DNA from: a virus | Virus record (IMG/VR): IMGVR_UViG_3300005525_000062 | Coordinates: 1 to 34,488 of that record | Strand: one strand, 5' to 3' | Length of the DNA stretch: 34,488 nucleotides | Shown here: positions 6,854 to 14,743 of the stretch, piece by piece | Numbering within the stretch: the stretch's first letter is position 1 | Layout of the letters: the number at the start of each line of letters is the position of its first letter | Position numbers and translations under genes: made by a program | The notes under the pieces: model-generated | Told to the model about the DNA's origin: nothing | Database searches by the model: none | The model's input: the letters and a program-made list of their open reading frames with translations, nothing else

Positions 6854-8500
6854 ATGAGTCAATGGACATATACTTCTTGTCCAAGCGACGATTGTGGCTC
6901 CAGCGATGCCTTCGCTTACAAAGAAGGTGACGAGTGGGGCCATTGTTTTTCCTGTGGCAAGAACTTCAAACGCCTAGATAACAATCCTAAGGTCAAACGG
7001 AAAATGGCAACGAAGAAAGAAGCTAATACTACGCGTTACAGCGTGGAAGAGATTCAAGAGTTCGAAGTTCGTGGGTTCGAAGAGCGTCAAATCAGGAGAA
7101 ATATCTCAGAATACTTTGGTGTTCGTGTGCAGTACAACGAAGACAAGACAATTAAGTCTCACTTCTATCCGTACACTAAGAAAGGTGCCATTGTCGGTTA
7201 CAAAGAGCGACAGCTCCCTAAATCGTTCTTCATTCATGGCGACGCTAAGGGTAAAGACCTTGAGATGTTCGGTCAAAATGTCGCCTCGGGTAGTAAGCAG
7301 CTGATCATTACTGAGGGCGAACTTGATGCAATGGCAATTGCCCAAGCTCAATACAAGAAGTACCAAAAGTTCTTCCCCGTCGTATCTATTCCATCAGCAT
7401 CTACTACGAATATTCTACTCGAACAGCGTGAGTTCCTGCGTCGCTTCGAAAAAATCGTCCTGTGCTTTGACCAAGATGAGCCCGGTCAAAACGCCGTAAA
7501 AGAAGCTGCAAAGATCATTGGATTCGACAAAGTACTAGTTGCAAAGCTCCCAGAAAAGGATGCCTCCGATGTCCTCGTCCGCCGTGGTGCGGATGAGCTG
7601 ATGAACTGCATCTTCAATGCCTCAGCGTATGTTCCCGGTGGTATCGTGCATGGCGAGCAGGTCTGGACAGAGTTCCAGAAGCGTCGTTCTATTGCATCGG
7701 TATCTTACCCTGACTGTCTCCAAGGTATCAACGAGAAGACTAAAGGTATGCGCACCGGAGAAATTGCCCTGTTCACTTCGGGTACTGGCAGCGGTAAATC
7801 CACTGTCATTAAAGAAATCATCCTGGACTTGTTGGAGAAGACAACGACAAACATTGGTCTTGTCTCGCTCGAAGAATCTGTGGGTGACACCGCTGAAAAG
7901 TTCATTGGAATGAAGCTTAAGCGGAACCTTTCTGAGGGTGACGTGTCCGAAGAAGACGCCTACAAGGCTTGGAAAGAAGTCTTCGGCGATGGTAGGCTTA
8001 TGATGCTGGACCACCAAGGGTCTGTGTCGGATGAAAGTCTTACCGATAAGATCGAGCATCTAGCTCTTCTCGGTTGCAAGTACATTGTCCTTGATCACAT
8101 CACTATTGCTGTATCAGAAGGTGCTGACGGCAAGACAGGTAACGAAGCAATCGATTCGGTCATGTCTGCTCTTCTGAAGATCGTGAAGAAACATGATGTG
8201 TGGCTTGGTGTCATCAGCCACCTCCGCAAAACGGCCAATAATCAGAAGCCGTTTGAAGAAGGTCATCTTCCCTCTATGGATGACATCAAAGGATCTGGCT
8301 CGATTAAGCAGATCAGCTTCGACATCATCGGATTCGCGCGCAATATGATTGCTGAAGATGTTACCGAGCGTAATACAATCAAGTTCCGTGTGTTGAAGTG
8401 TCGATTCACTGGTAATACGGGTAATGCAGGTAGCTCTGTGTATAATCCAAAGACTCAACGACTGAAATTCAATGGTGTTGTTGAGTTCGAAAACGCCTAA
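6854..8500 (+). CDS. Bifunctional DNA primase-helicase, T7 gp4-like, 548 aa
   Basis: It makes RNA primers and unwinds the fork ahead of the polymerase. Domains in order: zinc-binding domain with C9, C14, C31 and C34; TOPRIM primase core with TEGELD (153-158) and FDQDEPG (205-211); linker; RecA-like hexameric helicase with Walker A SGTGSGKST (309-317), Walker B IVLDH (411-415) and the DIKGSGSIKQ DNA-binding loop near 477-486. Length is close to T7 gp4 (566). ATG at 6854 has only a weak ribosome site. An in-frame ATG at codon 51 (position 7004), just after the zinc finger and with AAGG upstream, could give a zinc-less short form like T7 gp4B. Confidence 0.95.
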   Translation: MSQWTYTSCPSDDCGSSDAFAYKEGDEWGHCFSCGKNFKRLDNNPKVKRKMATKKEANTTRYSVEEIQEFEVRGFEERQIRRNISEYFGVRVQYNEDKTIKSHFYPYTKKGAIVGYKERQLPKSFFIHGDAKGKDLEMFGQNVASGSKQLIITEGELDAMAIAQAQYKKYQKFFPVVSIPSASTTNILLEQREFLRRFEKIVLCFDQDEPGQNAVKEAAKIIGFDKVLVAKLPEKDASDVLVRRGADELMNCIFNASAYVPGGIVHGEQVWTEFQKRRSIASVSYPDCLQGINEKTKGMRTGEIALFTSGTGSGKSTVIKEIILDLLEKTTTNIGLVSLEESVGDTAEKFIGMKLKRNLSEGDVSEEDAYKAWKEVFGDGRLMMLDHQGSVSDESLTDKIEHLALLGCKYIVLDHITIAVSEGADGKTGNEAIDSVMSALLKIVKKHDVWLGVISHLRKTANNQKPFEEGHLPSMDDIKGSGSIKQISFDIIGFARNMIAEDVTERNTIKFRVLKCRFTGNTGNAGSSVYNPKTQRLKFNGVVEFENA

Positions 8501-8514
8501 CTACAGGGGATGTA

Positions 8515-10716
8515 ATGGGACTCGTCGAGTATCTGACCGCCAAGGTTAGTAAGGTAGTTCCTGATTCAGATAAAGTATTCAACGAGGGAGCAAGGCTTAT
8601 TGCCTCGTTCCCGGATTGGGAGGATCACCTAGATCGCTTTGTAGGAGAAGCATGGAATACCCTTCTCAAATATTGTGTCCGTAATAAACAGTCCAGCTAT
8701 AGCGCATCTGTCAAGCTGACTTTTGCTAGTGACCTCATTGGTAAGCGTCTTGCCCGCGATATTGGTGCTGATGAAACTAACATCAAGAGCACTCTCGCTC
8801 TGGGCGACCTCATGATGGAAACGTTCCTTCAAGCGGATCTGATTGATATCTACCGTGAATATGAAGGGCGTCGTGCGCCATATATGGTTCGTATCATAGG
8901 AGACGTTGATGCTATTCGTCCTGTGTTGCTTGGTACTAGTTTTGTTCCTCTGGAACCGATTCGGGGTCTACGGTCATCTCTCACAAAAGAGCCCTTCATC
9001 AAGGGTTGGACCGATGCCAAACTATTCCACAAGCACCTATCCGCACCATTCGTGCGGGCTCTCAACAAGCTTCGAGCTCAAGGGTGGAAACTCAATATCC
9101 CCGTATTTGAAGCTCTACGGGCCAATCCGCCTGAAAGCAAGCTCCGACTTGCCGATAACGACGGAGTTGTACGAGAGTATGATCTCCTTTCAGGCAAGCA
9201 AGAGTTCGCCCAAGGATTAAAGCACTTTGACGGTACTCCTTTCTTGGGACATAAAGATGCGAAGCTCCAAAGAATGATGAGCAAGCTGTTCGAGTACCAA
9301 CAGATCGTCGAAAAAGCTTCAATGGTAAAAGAAGCTGGTGGAGTGTTCTACCAAGAGATCTCATGCGACTATCGCGGTCGGGTATACTACCAAGAGCCCT
9401 TCTTGGAGTATCAAGGTAGCGATATGGCGCGATCGTTGTTCCTCTTTGATGAAGAAAAGCTTGTCACGGAAGACGGTTATCGTTGGCTCCTGATCCATGC
9501 TGCCAACAGCTACAACAAAAGTTTCACGCTAAAAGAACTGAAGAAAACACAATGGACAACTGATTACACGGCTCATCTCAAGAAAGAAGGTCTCGATACA
9601 ATTTCTCTAGACAAGATGTCAATTGACGATCGTGTGCTATGGGCTGAACGTAATATCCTCTTCCTCCGAGAAGTTGCTGCTCAGAATCTTGTCGTCGAAG
9701 ATGCTGAAAAGCCATACGCTCTTCTTGCCGTATGCCATGAACTCCGCAATCATTTCCTTGCGCAAGGCTCGTACTGCAGCAGTCTTCCTGTCCCCATTGA
9801 TGGAAGCAATAACGGTTGGCAACATCTGGCTGCAATGTCGAAAGACAAACAAGCGGGTGCCTTGGTCAGTCTAACTCCTTCGGAGCTTCAGCAAGACTTC
9901 TACGTTGCTGTCGCAAAAGATCTGGTCAAGCTGATGCCGGACTGGTTCAAAGAACGTAGTATCCCAATGAAGAATATCCGAAAAGGTATCGCTAAACGAG
10001 GCTCCATGACGCGAGCTTACAGTGCTGGCAAGACAAGGATCGCTAAGAACATGTACGATGACTGCCATGTTGAAGGCTTCACTGTCAAGTACAACATCAG
10101 CGAGAAAGATTGTGACTACCTTGCCGGGAACCTGATTAAAGCGATCAATCAGGTCTGCGCTGGGCCGTTGAAGACAACTAAGTTCCTACAAAAGATTGCC
10201 GAACACGAGCTTAACAAAGGTCGTAAATACCTCACATGGACTACGCCGAGTGGTTTCCCAGTCGTTTACAAAGCGTACCTACAACATGAGCGCAAACAGA
10301 GAGGTACTATTAAGGGAATCAAAGGAAACAAAGACGGTCGCGTCATGCACGTTGTCCGCGTCGATGTCCTGACTAAAGATAAGAAAGATAAAGTCCCTTG
10401 TCGTCGTTCGTTTGCTTCAGGCATCTCTCCGAACTTCGTCCACAGTATGGACGCCGCTCATATGGCGAACACGATTAATACCTTCGAGGGTACCTTCGCT
10501 GCAGTGCATGATAGCTTCGCGTCACATGCTTCCAACGTAAGCCTTCTTCAAGAAGCTACTAAGTCAACATTCGTTGCGCAGTACGATGTTGAGAACTTCT
10601 TCGACTACATTCAAGGTGTTGTCATGCTCTTCTCAGAAACGTTTGAGACTCTTCAACCAGAGCTTGGCGATTTAAATATCAAGGATGTGTACCAGAGCGA
10701 ATACTTCTTCTGCTGA
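8515..10716 (+). CDS. Single-subunit DNA-dependent RNA polymerase, T7 gp1-like, 733 aa
   Basis: This transcribes phage genes from phage-specific promoters. Visible motifs are SCDYRGRVYYQ (283-293), motif A VPIDGSNNGWQHL (D429), motif B IAKRGSMTRAYSAG (K494, Y502), FVHSMDAAHM (641-650) and motif C VHDSF (D666). The C-terminus SEYFFC resembles the essential aromatic end of T7 RNA polymerase (SDFAFA). At 733 residues it is shorter than T7 (883), mostly in the N-terminal promoter-binding part. AGGGGATGTA precedes the ATG. The gene lies after the primase-helicase instead of before the replication genes as in T7, so it may not be the first gene expressed. The repeated 16-base element follows its stop codon. 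Confidence 0.95.
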   Translation: MGLVEYLTAKVSKVVPDSDKVFNEGARLIASFPDWEDHLDRFVGEAWNTLLKYCVRNKQSSYSASVKLTFASDLIGKRLARDIGADETNIKSTLALGDLMMETFLQADLIDIYREYEGRRAPYMVRIIGDVDAIRPVLLGTSFVPLEPIRGLRSSLTKEPFIKGWTDAKLFHKHLSAPFVRALNKLRAQGWKLNIPVFEALRANPPESKLRLADNDGVVREYDLLSGKQEFAQGLKHFDGTPFLGHKDAKLQRMMSKLFEYQQIVEKASMVKEAGGVFYQEISCDYRGRVYYQEPFLEYQGSDMARSLFLFDEEKLVTEDGYRWLLIHAANSYNKSFTLKELKKTQWTTDYTAHLKKEGLDTISLDKMSIDDRVLWAERNILFLREVAAQNLVVEDAEKPYALLAVCHELRNHFLAQGSYCSSLPVPIDGSNNGWQHLAAMSKDKQAGALVSLTPSELQQDFYVAVAKDLVKLMPDWFKERSIPMKNIRKGIAKRGSMTRAYSAGKTRIAKNMYDDCHVEGFTVKYNISEKDCDYLAGNLIKAINQVCAGPLKTTKFLQKIAEHELNKGRKYLTWTTPSGFPVVYKAYLQHERKQRGTIKGIKGNKDGRVMHVVRVDVLTKDKKDKVPCRRSFASGISPNFVHSMDAAHMANTINTFEGTFAAVHDSFASHASNVSLLQEATKSTFVAQYDVENFFDYIQGVVMLFSETFETLQPELGDLNIKDVYQSEYFFC

Positions 10717-10732
10717 AGCCGGTGCCTAAAGC
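10717..10732 (+). promoter_or_regulatory. Repeated intergenic element, copy 2
   Basis: AGCCGGTGCCTAAAGC lies directly after the RNA polymerase stop codon and about 40 bases before the ribonucleotide reductase start. It differs from copy 1 (1823) at two positions and from copy 3 (13893) at three. A GTG inside it opens the reductase frame but has no ribosome site. Candidate promoter for the reductase-ligase block or RNA processing signal. Confidence 0.45.
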
Positions 10733-10769
10733 CTATCCCGTAATCTGCAACACAAGGAAGAAAAATAGC

Positions 10770-12644
10770 ATGAATAGTTACCAAGAATTTATCGCCAAGA
10801 GTCGTTACAGCCGTTACCTCCCTAATGAGTTTCGGCGAGAGCATTGGCCAGAAACTGTCGATCGTTGGATCGAATTCTTTAAGAAAGAAAATCCTGAAAT
10901 CATTTCCACTAGTCAGCTTTGGGATGAGCTCTCGGAAGCAATGAAAGCGCTTGCTGTCCTCGGGTCGATGCGGACGGTGATGACTGCCGGAGAAGCTCTG
11001 GACCGGACCCATGTCGCAGCCTACAACTGCAGCTATCTTCCCATCGATGACTGGCGTTGTTTCGACGAAGCAATGTATATCCTGCTGTGCGGTACCGGTG
11101 TTGGCTTCTCTGTTGAAAGTAAATACACAAATAAACTTGCTGCAATTCCCGCAACAATTAAAGATCTTCCCGAAATTGTTATCAAAGTTGAAGATAGCAA
11201 AGAAGGATGGTGTCATGCCTATAGAGAACTTATCGCAGGTCTTTTCACTGGAATGTGCTTCTCTTGGGACGTGTCAGCCGTACGTCCAGCAGGTGCTCCA
11301 CTCAAAACCTTTGGAGGGCGCGCTTCTGGACCCGATCCCCTCGTTCGACTCTTCAAGTACACCGTCGACAAATTCAAAGGAGCAGCAGGTCGTAAACTCA
11401 CTCCGCTCGAAGCACATGACATCATGTGTAAGATCGGTGAAGTCGTTGTCGTTGGCGGCGTCCGCAGATCGGCAATGATCAGCCTTGGTGATCTGCACGA
11501 TTATGAGCATGCTAACGCTAAAACGGGTCAGTGGTGGACGAACCATTCGGAACGAGCTCTTGCTAATAATTCTGCTGTGTATAATCACCGCCCGTCTATC
11601 GGAGAGTTCATGCAAGAATGGCTGAATATCTATAACAGCCACAGTGGTGAACGCGGTATCTTCAATCGAGAAGCTTCTCAAAAGCAAGCATCCAAATGGA
11701 GCCGGCGAGATCCTAGTGCAGAGTATGGCACAAACCCGTGCTCCGAGATCATTCTTAAACCGTATCAGTTCTGCAATCTTTCTACTATCGTTGTTCGTCC
11801 TGACGACAACATCTTTGATCTTGAAGAAAAGATTCGGCTGGCAACTATTATTGGTACCATGCAATCGCGGCTGACTAAGTTTCCGTACCTTCGAGATGTC
11901 TGGCGTCACACAACCGAAGAAGAGCGTCTGCTTGGTGTGTCTATGACTGGTGTGTTCAGCAATACGCTGTTCACTGGTGATCGTGAAACCCGAAAACGTA
12001 CTCTGCGTCATCTGCGCGAAGTAGCGCGCAAGACGAATAAAATTTGGGCTGAGCGTCTGGGTATTCCGGAAAGCACGGCCATCACCTGCATTAAACCCGA
12101 AGGCACTGTCTCGCAGTTGACACTTACCGAGAGCGGCATTCATCCTGCCCATAATGACTTCTACATCCGTCGTGTTCGCCAGGATATGAAAGATCCTCTG
12201 ACTCAGTTCCTCATTGCAGAAGGTATCCCGCACGAGCCTGACGTTAATGCGCCGCAATCGACTATGATCTTTTCGTTCCCGATGAAGATGAGTGGCATTA
12301 CTCGCCATGATATCTCGGCCATTGAGCATCTGGAAATCTGGCTTGACTTCCAGCGCGAGTACTGCGAGCATAAACCCTCGATCACTGTCTACATCAAAGA
12401 AGACGAGTGGCCTGAAGTTGGTGCATGGGTTTGGAAACACTTCGATGAATGCACTGGCATTGCGTTCCTTCCGCATGACGGTGGTACGTACGTGCAAGCG
12501 CCCTACGAGGATATCACTGAAGAGCAGTACAATGAGCTCGCCAGCAAGATGCCTAACATTTCTTGGGATCGCTTCATTGAAATCCAAGACAATGTTGAAG
12601 GGGCGCAAATGCTGGCCTGTACGGCTGGCGGATGCTCAATCTAA
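10770..12644 (+). CDS. Adenosylcobalamin-dependent (class II) ribonucleotide reductase, 624 aa
   Basis: It reduces ribonucleotides to deoxyribonucleotides without oxygen or a second subunit, using vitamin B12 cofactor. From ATG 10770 (AAGGAAG upstream) the key residues are NPCSE with C324 and E326 (thiyl radical Cys and base), and C87 with C335 as the active-site dithiol; the 11-residue C324-C335 spacing equals that of the Lactobacillus leichmannii enzyme. The C-terminal CTAGGC pair (C617, C622) is the shuttle dithiol that re-reduces the active site. The short single chain with no NrdB-like partner points to the monomeric NrdJ type. The host or its medium must supply cobalamin. An in-frame GTG at 10722 is a less likely start. 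Confidence 0.9.
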   Translation: MNSYQEFIAKSRYSRYLPNEFRREHWPETVDRWIEFFKKENPEIISTSQLWDELSEAMKALAVLGSMRTVMTAGEALDRTHVAAYNCSYLPIDDWRCFDEAMYILLCGTGVGFSVESKYTNKLAAIPATIKDLPEIVIKVEDSKEGWCHAYRELIAGLFTGMCFSWDVSAVRPAGAPLKTFGGRASGPDPLVRLFKYTVDKFKGAAGRKLTPLEAHDIMCKIGEVVVVGGVRRSAMISLGDLHDYEHANAKTGQWWTNHSERALANNSAVYNHRPSIGEFMQEWLNIYNSHSGERGIFNREASQKQASKWSRRDPSAEYGTNPCSEIILKPYQFCNLSTIVVRPDDNIFDLEEKIRLATIIGTMQSRLTKFPYLRDVWRHTTEEERLLGVSMTGVFSNTLFTGDRETRKRTLRHLREVARKTNKIWAERLGIPESTAITCIKPEGTVSQLTLTESGIHPAHNDFYIRRVRQDMKDPLTQFLIAEGIPHEPDVNAPQSTMIFSFPMKMSGITRHDISAIEHLEIWLDFQREYCEHKPSITVYIKEDEWPEVGAWVWKHFDECTGIAFLPHDGGTYVQAPYEDITEEQYNELASKMPNISWDRFIEIQDNVEGAQMLACTAGGCSI

Positions 12645-12645
12645 T

Positions 12646-12840
12646 ATGGCAACAATGAAAGAAATAGTAGCCGAAGATGTAGTAAATTCCGCAGAGGATC
12701 TACTCCGATTCCTTGCTCACAATACAACAGGAAAAGACCCTAACATTGAGATCAAAGCAGTATATACGCATAGAAGCTCGTTAGTTAGCTTGCTACAGGA
12801 TCTTGCCCGTAAAACCGAAGCTTATCGAATGTTGATTTGA
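12646..12840 (+). CDS. Small hypothetical protein, 64 aa
   Basis: ATG at 12646 follows the reductase stop by one base, and the frame runs to TGA at 12838-12840. The 64-residue product (MATMKEIVAEDVVNSAEDLL...) is helical by composition, slightly acidic, with no Cys and no membrane segment. The frame fills the gap between two clear genes, and the next gene starts 20 bases later with AAAGG, so a real gene is likely. A second ATG at 12655 is an alternative start. Function unknown. Confidence 0.55.
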   Translation: MATMKEIVAEDVVNSAEDLLRFLAHNTTGKDPNIEIKAVYTHRSSLVSLLQDLARKTEAYRMLI

Positions 12841-12860
12841 CCTAGAGAAAGGTACTTAAC

Positions 12861-13889
12861 ATGACCGAACGTAAACTTGCTACTATCCGTACTGTTTCCG
12901 AATTGAAACCAATTGAAGGCGCTGACCGTATTGAACTGGCCGTTGTTGACGGCTGGCAGGTGATCGTCCAGAAGGGCGAATACAATCCAGGTGATCGCGC
13001 TGTATACGTCGAAATTGATTCGTGGGTACCGCATGCTATCGCTCCGTTCCTTACTAAAGGGAAAACACCGAAGGAGTATAAAGGTATCCCAGGGAACCGG
13101 CTTAAGACTGTCAGGATGAAGGGTGTTCTAAGCCAGGGTTTGCTGCTGCCGATAACTACCCTAATCGCACCTGCTGAAGAGGGCGTAGACGTGTCTTCTG
13201 AACTTGGAGTCTTTAAATGGGAAAAGGAAATTCCAACTGCTCTTGCCGGAATCTGCAAAGGTAGTTTCCCTTCTTTCCTTGTTAAGACCGACCAAGAAAG
13301 GATCCAGAACTGCTGGAAATACTTCGATGAGGGAGATAAGCGGGATAGTTGGGTAATCACAGAAAAGCTTGACGGTAGCTCTATGACTGTCTATCTAAAA
13401 GATGGTGAGTTCGGCGTTTGCTCTAGGAATATTGATTTGAAAGAAGATGAAACAAACTCTTTCTGGAAGACGGCCCGTAAGCTCGATCTTGAGAATAAGC
13501 TGAGGAAATTTGTTGCGGAAGTCGGTGAAGATATCGCCATCCAAGGCGAACTCATTGGCCCTGGTATCCAAGGGAATCCTTACAATCTGACTGAGCACAT
13601 GTTCTATGTCTTCGCTGTGTACAACATCACAAACCAAATGTACGAGCCTGTCGGTACCGCTATCTGGTTTGCTGAAAAAAGTCTCCAAATCCCGTTCGCC
13701 CCTATTATTGCTACGATTGACTCCCTGCCGGAGCATCTAAGCACCCTGCTGCGGACGGCGGAAGGTAATAGCCTGCTCTGCAATGCTACTGAACGTGAAG
13801 GCTTTGTTTTTCACCGACAGAACCTCCGTTCAAATCATTACAACTCGTTCAAAGTAATCTCCAACAGTTGGCTACTTGCAAACGAGTAG
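12861..13889 (+). CDS. RNA ligase of the Deinococcus DraRnl (DRB0094) type, 342 aa
   Basis: These ATP-dependent ligases seal 3'-OH/5'-phosphate breaks in RNA. The N-terminal OB-like domain (about 1-105) has the family pattern LATIRTVSELKPIEGADRIE and GDRAVYVEIDSWVP. The nucleotidyltransferase domain has motif I EKLDGSS with adenylated K169, SRNID near 188-192, QGELIGPGIQGN (228-239), motif III-like YVFAVYN (249-255), motif IV EGFVFH (313-318) and motif V SFKVIS with K331, so all catalytic motifs are present. AAAGG precedes the ATG. The tRNA genes lie just downstream, which fits a role in repairing tRNAs cut by host defence; that link is inference. Confidence 0.88.
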   Translation: MTERKLATIRTVSELKPIEGADRIELAVVDGWQVIVQKGEYNPGDRAVYVEIDSWVPHAIAPFLTKGKTPKEYKGIPGNRLKTVRMKGVLSQGLLLPITTLIAPAEEGVDVSSELGVFKWEKEIPTALAGICKGSFPSFLVKTDQERIQNCWKYFDEGDKRDSWVITEKLDGSSMTVYLKDGEFGVCSRNIDLKEDETNSFWKTARKLDLENKLRKFVAEVGEDIAIQGELIGPGIQGNPYNLTEHMFYVFAVYNITNQMYEPVGTAIWFAEKSLQIPFAPIIATIDSLPEHLSTLLRTAEGNSLLCNATEREGFVFHRQNLRSNHYNSFKVISNSWLLANE

Positions 13890-13892
13890 TCG

Positions 13893-13908
13893 AGCTGGTT
13901 CCTAAAGA
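13893..13908 (+). promoter_or_regulatory. Repeated intergenic element, copy 3
   Basis: AGCTGGTTCCTAAAGA lies 3 bases after the RNA ligase stop and heads the non-coding stretch before the tRNA genes. It is the third copy of the element at 1823 and 10717. Its last bases run into a pair of overlapping hairpins at 13905-13925. Candidate promoter for the tRNA block or RNA processing site. Confidence 0.45.
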
Positions 13909-13925
13909 TAAGGTATCTTACCTTA
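13905..13925 (+). promoter_or_regulatory. Two mutually exclusive small hairpins with three-base loops
   Basis: AAGATA-AGG-TATCTT (13905-13919) and TAAGGTA-TCT-TACCTTA (13909-13925) are both perfect inverted repeats with three-base loops, and they share bases so only one can form. A third weak inverted repeat, ATCGT...ACGAT, follows. Stem-loops with three-base purine-centred loops are the promoters of N4 virion RNA polymerase, and switching hairpins are also typical of attenuators. Which applies here is open. Confidence 0.4.
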
Positions 13926-13952
13926 GGATCGTTCTCGGTTACGATAAACCGC

Positions 13953-13980
13953 TGACCCGGACGCCATTCCGGGTCTTTTA
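13953..13980 (+). terminator. Rho-independent terminator before the tRNA genes
   Basis: An 8-base-pair perfect GC-rich stem, GACCCGGA / TCCGGGTC, with a six-base loop is followed by TTTTATT. It stops transcripts coming from the RNA ligase direction, or acts as an attenuator with the hairpins just upstream, before the tRNA genes. Confidence 0.75.
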
Positions 13981-14001
13981 TTCCTAAGGCGCAAATCACA
14001 C

Positions 14002-14077
14002 GCTACAATAGCTCAGTTGGTAGAGCACCTTCCTTGTAAGTAGGTGGTCGTGGGTTCGATTCCTACTTGTAGCACCA
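14002..14077 (+). tRNA. tRNA-Thr (anticodon TGT)
   Basis: The full cloverleaf can be folded. The acceptor GCTACAA pairs with TTGTAGC, the D arm is GCTCAGTTGGTAGAGC, the anticodon loop CTTGTAA reads TGT (codon ACA), the T arm is GTGGG-TTCGATT-CCTAC, and the 3' ACCA is encoded. The anticodon stem has one T-T mismatch. It is 76 bases including CCA. Confidence 0.92.
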
Positions 14078-14078
14078 T

Positions 14079-14163
14079 GCCAGCGTAGACTCGTAAGGAG
14101 CGAGGGCAGACTGTAAATCTGTTGTCAAAAGCCCACTAGGATCGATACCTAGAGCTGGCACCA
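14079..14163 (+). tRNA. tRNA-Tyr (anticodon GTA), long variable arm
   Basis: It starts one base after the tRNA-Thr. The acceptor GCCAGC pairs with GCTGGC (last pair mismatched), the anticodon stem-loop GCAGA-CTGTAAA-TCTGT reads GTA (codons TAT/TAC), the long variable arm is typical of bacterial Tyr tRNA, and the T arm is CTAGG-ATCGATA-CCTAG. The T loop starts ATC instead of TTC and the D arm is unusual, so structure should be confirmed. CCA is encoded. Confidence 0.85.
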
Positions 14164-14182
14164 AATACCCAATAAGTCATTT

Positions 14183-14204
14183 AACGAGTATTATTTTACC
14201 CGTT
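14183..14204 (+). promoter_or_regulatory. Imperfect hairpin upstream of a ribosome site
   Basis: AACGAGTA and TACCCGTT form an 8-base stem with one mismatch around the loop TTATTT, immediately before the AGGAG ribosome site of the next gene. It could protect or process the mRNA 5' end after tRNA removal. Weak evidence. Confidence 0.3.
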
Positions 14205-14216
14205 AGGAGTTTACTC

Positions 14217-14588
14217 ATGTACAATGTCAGCCCAAGAGAAGCGTGGCTTGAAGTACAATATGCGAATTTGAAGTCAAAAGTTGAATACCTAGAGCGAATG
14301 CAAGGCACTACTTACTCTTTCAATAGCGATCCAAAAGAACAAACTGTTAGTTACTTGAGAGAAATACTAGAGATTGCTACGCTAGCTACTGCTGAACGCG
14401 ACAACCAAGGTCTGCATGTGTATATCCGTGAGATTTCACCGCGATTAACCAATCCGTTGAATATCGCCTACTACCTCAGTAATGCTGCTCTTGAAAAAAT
14501 CTCTCCTGCTGAGCGCGCGTCGATGGCCGCTAAAATGCACGGAGATCTTGTTACCTCTATTGGAAATCACTTTTGGAGTAAAGCATAA
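14217..14588 (+). CDS. Hypothetical protein, 123 aa
   Basis: A strong TTAGGAG with suitable spacing precedes ATG at 14217. The 123-residue product is mostly helical (AWLEVQYANLKSKVEYLERM at the N-terminus reads as a coiled coil), soluble and neutral, without recognisable catalytic motifs. It is the first of three overlapping small genes between the tRNAs and the convergent terminator. The stop overlaps the next start (TAATG). In podoviruses this spot next to the structural block often holds assembly or packaging helpers, but nothing in the sequence proves that here. Confidence 0.65.
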   Translation: MYNVSPREAWLEVQYANLKSKVEYLERMQGTTYSFNSDPKEQTVSYLREILEIATLATAERDNQGLHVYIREISPRLTNPLNIAYYLSNAALEKISPAERASMAAKMHGDLVTSIGNHFWSKA

Positions 14589-14743
14589 TGAGCAAAGGAA
14601 GCACACCCCGCCCGATCCCCAATCGAAATCAATACGAGTTTAATTACGAAGCAATCTTCGGTAAGAAGACTTTCCACGGTAAACAGAAAGACGACAAGGA
14701 AACTAAAGATGAGCAAGACACCCCTTCCTCTGCGGAACTATAA
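14588..14743 (+). CDS. Small conserved-looking phage protein (MSKGSTPRP type), 51 aa
   Basis: ATG at 14588 overlaps the previous stop (TAATG) and the frame ends at TAA 14741-14743. The 51-residue product begins MSKGSTPRPIPNRNQYEFNY and contains EAIFGKK. This short SxPRP...Y..IFGK pattern recurs, as I recall, in many phage genomes as an uncharacterised tiny protein. The C-terminus is highly charged. It overlaps the next gene by 35 bases. Function unknown. Confidence 0.65.
   Translation: MSKGSTPRPIPNRNQYEFNYEAIFGKKTFHGKQKDDKETKDEQDTPSSAEL

Noticed and set aside
10722-10770. GTG start for the ribonucleotide reductase adding 16 residues
   Set aside because: No ribosome site, and the codons coincide with a repeated non-coding element. 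ATG 10770 has AAGGAAG upstream.
11274-12608. A 444-codon open frame opposite the ribonucleotide reductase
   Set aside because: It mirrors the reductase codons on the other strand, has no ribosome site or recognisable domain, and would oppose the direction of every neighbour.
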